Source: Hanleya hanleyi
Taxonomy: Eukaryota > Mollusca > Polyplacophora > Lepidopleurida > Hanleyidae
Assembly (NCBI GenBank): GCA_036873755.1
Contig: JAVTVY010016083.1
Location: forward strand, 1 to 64,000
Reading direction: 5' to 3'
DNA length: 64,000 bases
Below, in pieces: positions 58,401-64,000 of the stretch. A model generated the notes under the pieces. It did no database searches and had not been told where the DNA came from. It saw only the letters and a program-made list of their open reading frames with translations. Position numbers and translations under genes: made by a program. The stretch's first letter is position 1. Each line of letters starts with the position of its first letter.

Positions 58401-59011
58401 GTGCTTTGAGAGTCGTAACATTGTCACAAAAACGTGATCATACATTGCCATTATTCACAAAGTACAAAATTTTGCAACTAGATAATCTCAATATATATCA
58501 ATGCCTATTGGTTCTAGATTTTCCACCATCCTGTGGCTTCACGTAGGAGTACCGAGAACATTTCAAGAGCAATGGGGGAAATAGTTGCAGTACACGGTTC
58601 AAATTGGAAATACATGAACCGTTCTATTCAAATTTATCTTTCTATTCTCTCTCCGGCAAAAGCGCCAGAAGTGAACAAATCACCTGCTGCTATCGAGAAT
58701 GTTGTCGATTCAAAACACGTTTATTTAAGTCCAAATTGAAAGACTATTTTACTGGAAACTGACCTACCTCACATTATAAATACACATGTGCATTCTCTTT
58801 TTGTATTATTCTTTTCACCATCCACAAGTTATTCTTTATTCAGTTTGCTATTTATGGGATAGAACAAGCCCCTCGGGGTTTTATTCCCGCCATTTGTCTC
58901 GTCTGACGTGCATTTTCTAATATTACAACTACTGTTTCTTTTATGACCGCCATTTCTTTTATGACTAAATGCATTCATTGGTGAATAAAATCAAATCAAA
59001 AAAAATCAAAA
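55471..59011 (+). mobile_element. Nearly full-length LINE inserted in the satellite
   Basis: The satellite stops near 55470 and restarts at 59012 (agatacctttttcgg), so about 3.54 kb is foreign. It holds a 134-base leader, one long polymerase frame (55605 to about 58760), a ~250-base 3' UTR with an aagcccc-tc-ggggttt stem-loop (58866-58881), and a tail aaaatcaaatc then a8tc. Target-site structure is unclear because the left flank has also lost part of a repeat unit. No ORF1 is present: either it is lost by 5' truncation or this family has one ORF. Confidence 0.85.
55605..58760 (+). pseudogene. LINE endonuclease-reverse transcriptase, CR1/Jockey group
   Basis: Residues 1-105 form a leader of unknown role. 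Residues ~107-325 are an APE-type endonuclease: HINARS (N113), TESW (E142), FYRPP, GDFN (D251, N253), IDHIF (D296, H297), TDHFPI (D318, H319). The RT then has NYRPISVLP, FLDLSKAFDTVNHD, HGVPQGSILGPLLF, FADD (57939-57950) and FLGLYF...W, with all three catalytic Asp present. Lesions: an in-frame TAA at 57384-57386, a one-base deletion near 58338, and loss of frame after 58546; the extreme C-terminus KTRLFKSKLKDYF is readable near 58712-58755. The enzyme would copy its own RNA at a nick made by the endonuclease. Few lesions imply a recent insertion. CR1/L2/Jockey placement is by motif style only. Confidence 0.85.
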
Positions 59012-59965
59012 TCAGATACCTTTTTCGGACCGAATCGAAAATCCAATATGGCCACAAGGCGGCCATCTTGGATTTCCCCATGAAACTTTGTTATCGCGAT
59101 TTCTCAGAAACTACTGCATGGATCTTTCTCAAATTTGGTACACAGGTTCGCCTTGGGGTCTAGTTGTGCAAGATACCTTTTCTTGTCCGATTCGAAAAAC
59201 CAATATGGCCACCAGGCAGCCATCTTGGATTTCCCCATGAAACTTTATCGTCATTCCTCAGGAAGTACTGCATGGATCTTTTTCAAATTTGGTACACAAG
59301 TTCCCCTTGGGGTCTAGTTGTGCAGGATGGCTTTTCTGGTCTGATTCGAAAATCCAATATGGCCACCAGGCAGCCATCTTGGATTTCCCCATTTCCCACT
59401 TCCCCACTTTCTCAGGAAGTACTGCATGGATCTTTCTCAAATTTGGTACACAGGTTCATCTTATGATCTAGTTGTTCAAATTGAAAATCCAATATGGCCA
59501 CCAGGCGGCCATCTAAGATTTCCCCATGAAACCTTGTTATCGTGATTTTTCAGGAAGTACTGCATTGATTTTTCTCAAATTTGGTAGACAGGTTGCCCTT
59601 GTGGTCCAGTTGTGCAACATACCTTTTCTGGTCCGATTCCAGAATCCAATATTTCCATCAGGCGGCCATCTTGGATTTCCCCATGAAACTTTGTTCTGCG
59701 ATTTCTCAGGAACTACTGCATGGATCTTTGTCAAATTTGGTACACAGGTTCCCCTTGTCGCCTAGTTGTGCAAGATACCTTTTTTGGTCAGATTCGAAAA
59801 TCCAATATGGCTGCCAGGTGGCCATCTTGAATTTCCCCTTGAAACATTGTTATCGTGAATTCTCAGGAAATATTTCATGGATCTTTCTGAAATTTGGTAC
59901 ACAGGTCCCACATGGGGCTTAGTTGTGCAAGATACCTTTTTTGGTCCGATTCGAAAATCCAAGTA
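59012..59965 (+). repeat. 156-bp satellite array, right part
   Basis: About six units follow the LINE. Marker word at 59159, 59313, 59467, 59605, 59760 and 59918, giving steps of 154, 154, 138, 155 and 158. One unit has an internal deletion, and one has a tandem cccatttcccacttcccc expansion at 59388-59405. It ends at aaaatccaa near 59962. Confidence 0.85.
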
Positions 59966-59992
59966 ATACGCTTCAAATTAATACGGTATTCC

Positions 59993-60250
59993 CGAGTTGT
60001 GACGTTGCATCACAAGAGTCGGCGGATCAAACGGTGGGGCATATTCTATATATTGACTATAGAGAATATCCATATCTTCACCTTCCATATCAAGGAGTTC
60101 AAATAATTCGGAATTAGAATGTATTTCTTCAAATTTTAAATCAGTTTTCTTTAGTCCATGCAGTTGCAAGTGGACTGCCCCACCCTTTCGTCTGCCGGCG
60201 GGTCAGCTACATGAAGGGACGTCACTCTTGTGACACAATGTCACAACTCG
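59993..60250. mobile_element. Inverted-repeat element at satellite edge with acidic open frame
   Basis: Left CGAGTTGTGACgttgcatcac and right complement gtgacacaatGTCACAACTCG, plus inner ggtggggca / tgccccacc. A 63-codon minus-strand frame (59978-60169) encodes an acidic peptide (EIHSNSELFELLDMEGED) that I do not recognise. No target duplication is seen. It could be a small transposon or a gene fragment within inverted repeats. Confidence 0.5.
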
Positions 60251-63033
60251 ACAACTGCAGACTACTGCATGTTTCGATCCAAGGGATATAATCAGGATTC
60301 AGACACTTTCAAATTCGAAGCTTCAACATTACTGCGCGGACCATCTTACTATTTTCGAGCATGGTATCTTAAAAGAGATATCTCAAACTAGTCCAGTAAA
60401 CAGAACAGAATTAGCATTCCTTCCTAATTATAAAATCTTAAGTATGCCAAAGTGTCAAAGAGATTTTTCTTCGCTTCCAGTACCCAATGATGACACGTGC
60501 AAAAAAATAAATAAAATAAAAATACTACAAAACGAAGACGAAGGATCCTCCGTACATGTACGTTCACTTTCAGACTAACTTTGTTCATTTCTCTTGTACT
60601 ATAACAACCGACATAAGTACAGTTTCTAGAAATCTTGAAACTCCTGAAATTTAGAAAGATTATATCTTGATGTTTTCCAGTGTCCCTTTTTCGATCTTTT
60701 TCGCTTAGATTCGAAATTCTGTAATCAAAATTACAACTCAATCGTCTTAGTAACAATGGACAAAAAGATCCTCCTGTCATTAGCTTACAATTATCGGACA
60801 ATGCTGGGCGCCAAGATCCTTCAGGATCTCTCGTTTAAATATGTACAATCCTAAATGCATGGCGATCGTTTACAAAAATACACCAATAAATCTGTATTTA
60901 TAATTTACTTTATTTTAGTTTAACACAAACAACTTGTAACAGATTACTTTTTACCAGGTAGCAGTTTATATCTCACTATAATATAAACATCTCGCTTAGT
61001 GGATTCCGGGGAGATGGCAATCTACATGCCTGCGCTCAGCATGTTATCATTTTCGGCAGCAAAAGACAGATGTCCATCAAAATAATTAACCTGGTGACAA
61101 TATTCATTGTTTCCAATAATAGAATAGGCTAACGGATAACAATGGGATGAATACGCCATATGTGTCCCATTTAACCACTCATAGATTTAGGCTATATACA
61201 TAATTTGAATTTCGAAACTTGAATCTGCCCTTGGTAATGGTTCTTGCCATATGAACTGGAAATTGCGGAGCACATGGCTCCTTCAGGTCACCAACACTGA
61301 TGCCTCACCATGTATGTTCTCTCGGGGTTCCAATCTTGGTGCTTTTGTTAAAAAGAAAATTGCCCCTCTCCAGCATTCGAATGAAAGTATTCTTCTCTCC
61401 AAATAGATTTCCGAAGTGCTGCACAGTATGATTGCGCCGTCCGGTAGAACGAGAACTCTGATCTTCGGAACTGTTGTGGTTAGTAGTAAATTTGTTTATT
61501 CGGAGGTCAGTGTGGTTCCTTCAACCCAATGTCGGAATTTAATGGGGTTCCTTCTTCTCAAGCACTAAACAATCGAACAACAATCCAGCTATCAGTACAG
61601 GGATTTATCTTACATTCACTAAGGGCAGTAGGTGGACAAGAAATTCACTATAGATATGGTAAGTAGCGATATATCGCAGAGAAAATCACCATCGTTCTAG
61701 TCATCTTAATCTCAGCAAATAAGAATATTAGGTTGCTTGTAAATACTCATGCTAGAGTATGTGGATATCGCTATACTGATTGGTCTTATCGTGAGATGTC
61801 AATGGTCGCAACTGTCACTTCATCACCCATACGCATGTTTACTCATATAACTAACGCAGATCGTATCCGCATATGTACATACTCTACGTTAGAGAAGATT
61901 CTAACGTAATTTAGATCCCTTGTTTTCAGTATGCATGTCGAATACTCAAGGCAACGGAAGGTTTTCTACCCTTTACGTCAGAAATGACACGTCCTATTCA
62001 TCTATCATCTGCTGTGATACTAAAAACACTAATTCTCTCTCAGAAGCCAACCTCTTGCTAAATTACGACTCGATGTCTCCACCTTTCTGCGCGTGACTAG
62101 GATGCTCAGGCGGATGAAGGAATAAAAGCGAAAAATTAGATGGGAAATAAAAACGAAATCTGTTATCATTCAGAGACCTTCAGGATCAAGAAACCGATCA
62201 TGTTATTTTGACCTGTACATGATTGCTGTGCAGTGTAATGAATCATTCCGCTCCACTCATACACCGGGATAAAATATCAAAAGAATCTAATTACCGTTAA
62301 GATGTAACACTGTAGAAAATAATTATATAGAGGAGGGTAGGGGGTCAAAAGAATAAATTGTTTTCAATTGGAAGATTGAGTTATCAGATAATGATTCCTG
62401 ATTTCTTGAATTTAGAAAACGTATCGCGTTTTTTTTATATATAACCGGGGGGCAGAAATTTGACTGATATAAATATTACGACAACATAAATGCTGTAAAA
62501 TGAAACAAGTGACCTGTAATAACCCATTTGCATCTGGATATTTTCATCATGTTCCGGATACCAACACCTATAATAATCAGGTCGAACCCGGTGTTTATTG
62601 CCCACTATATATTAAGGATATGGTGGTAAATCAAAGTAATTAACTTTTTGAATAATGTGTATTGTTGCATTCATAATTAGGTAATATGAGGAAAACAAAG
62701 AAAAAAATATAGGTTGATGTGCATTTCTTAGTTGTAGGCAACGTTAAGTGGACTGACCCATGCTTAATTTGATAACCCAGAAAACATAGGGAATAGTCCT
62801 AGTTTTGAAGCATATTCATGAGAAATTCATATAAATAGTATTTGACTTTTTCTTATATTCTAACTCTTAATTTATCAAATTGGATGGATGTAACTTTGCA
62901 GAATTCTCGCCTAGAAGGCTTTTAAAGGAGATCCCTATCTCTTAACCTGGGGAAGCGAGATAACCCCATACAAAAAAACAGGCAAAATGGCTGCCAAAGC
63001 CAAAAACCACCAGCGGACATCCATCAGTACAGA
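60251..63033. other. No gene recognised
   Basis: A 125-codon minus-strand frame (60424-60801) has no known domain. The remainder is AT-rich and unmatched. Confidence 0.45.
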
Positions 63034-63340
63034 TGTCGTCCATAAAGATTTTCCCCGTCCATAATCAATTTTTTTTAGATAATATTAAGACTAAATTCAA
63101 AAGTGGCATAACTTAGAGAGAAGCAGTCCTGTTAGACATCATGATGTTTCTATCTTCCTATCCGCATAACTGACCAGTCTTATTCATTGATTTTCCAAAT
63201 CGATTTCCAGAGTATATTGAATCTTGGTCACACTTTGGTTGCGCCTGTTCATCTGAACGTCATGACTGACGATCTTGTATCACACGATATTCACACCGCC
63301 CCTAGCTCCGGTCTAAGCGGAATTAGACTCGAGTTAGGAA
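63034..63340 (-). mobile_element. RepB tail, diverged
   Basis: Keeps gtcgtccataaagattttcc, cgtccataatc, agagagaagcagtcct, cttggtcacactttg, gcctgttcatctgaac, cgcccctagctccggtcta and agcggaattagactcgagtta in order. The usual terminal 30 bases are missing. Confidence 0.7.
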
Positions 63341-63654
63341 AGATGGTGTTATATATTGATTTGGATACTGATAATTTACAGATGTTAACTTCATTTTGTA
63401 TGAAAGCATAGAAGTAAGAAACCTTCCTGGTAACTTAAGTAACACAGAATTAGCACAATCCCTCAAGGAAAACACATTTTGAAGCAGAATATAACGATCT
63501 CTACAAATTTCCGCTGTTGAGGTTCTACGTATTTTAGTAATATTTGTCTTGTGTACACAAAATCATGCCGAATGCGGGAAAGAAGGGAAAAGTGAGCGAG
63601 TTGAGGCTAAAAGCTTCTGCTACGTATGAGATTCCTATGGTGTTCTATTTGGGC

Positions 63655-64000
63655 CAGTTTGATCTCGCGCGTCGACTTGCAAAAGTCGACGCACGACGCG
63701 CGACGCGAAAAGTCGACGTCGTGTTTTGAAACGCGACGTCGCCCTTTTCGTCGCGCGTCGCGCGTCGACTTTTACAATGTTAAAGAGATAGGCCAAAACT
63801 CGACGTCGTGTTTCAAAAGTCGACGTCGACTTTTGCCCTATCTCATAGCATTGTAAAAGTCGACGCGCGACGGAGAGGGCGACGTCGCCTTTCAAAACGC
63901 GACGTCGACTTTTTCCGTCGCGCGTCGACTTTTAAAAAGTCGACGCGCGACGCGCGACGGACATTCGCGTCGCCTTTTAAAAAGTCGACGCGCGACGCGC
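63655..64000. repeat. CpG-rich nested palindrome, running off the window
   Basis: Built from aaaagtcgac, gcgcgacg and their complements. The clearest hairpin has arms at about 63749-63808 and 63815-63872, which also pair through the AT-rich words acaatgttaaagagatagg and ccctatctcatagcattgt. Further inverted copies lie on both sides. CpG density is far above the rest of the window. Frames here translate the repeat. It is probably a foldback transposon; the right end is not visible. Confidence 0.75.

Noticed and set aside
63544..63895. Arg/Asp-rich open frames
   Set aside because: They lie in the CpG palindrome, where repeats of gtcgac and gcgacg give stop-free frames in several phases.

Overview
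The window looks like repeat-dense, AT-rich animal intergenic DNA, and I found no convincing host gene. Every recognisable coding stretch belongs to a broken retroelement: four unrelated reverse transcriptase or LINE fragments, one RNase H fragment, and one nearly full-length LINE at 55471-59011. The origin is most likely a mollusc and possibly a gastropod. The basis is a tRNA-headed SINE, a 5S-rRNA-derived SINE with a (CTCA)n tail, GTCC/CCGT-rich satellite DNA and tandem retroelement tails. That assignment is inference from repeat types and cannot be proven here.

Layout. 1-4954 holds tandem and single copies of two related retroelement tail families, called RepA and RepB here, including a reverse transcriptase C-terminus at 3385-3825 that appears to be the parent of RepB. 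4955-21600 is an old tandem segmental duplication: unit 1 at about 4955-12300, a partial unit at 12300-13660 and unit 2 at 13660-21600. The copies are diverged but collinear, so many later insertions can be read against an empty site in the sister copy: a LINE tail, two RepA tails, a tRNA SINE, a 72-bp MITE, a 277-bp foldback element and a 1.45-kb element built of 129-bp repeats carrying AGGTCAAGGTCA.

21600-41640 is mostly featureless, with a large hairpin at 24195-24375, a decayed L1-like RT at 33461-33840 and a clean 931-bp transposon at 35975-36905 with 80-bp inverted ends and a 9-bp target duplication. 41648-46400 holds another 9-bp-TSD element, a RepA dimer, the 5S-derived SINE and old local duplications. 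47869-50434 is a nested stack: a 2.57-kb inverted-repeat element, inside it a 1.2-kb inverted-repeat element, inside that a RepB insertion with a 16-bp target duplication.

54590-59965 is a 154-158 bp tandem satellite split by the LINE. The window ends inside a very CpG-rich nested palindrome (63655-64000) that continues past the edge.

How the parts relate. RepA and RepB share a conserved core (CTAGGGGCCGT with flanking bases) and behave as 3' ends of a Penelope-like retroelement: fixed 3' end, variable 5' truncation, head-to-tail dimers and variable-length target duplications. The three elements with 9-10 bp duplications look like non-autonomous Mutator-type DNA transposons, two of them with related termini.
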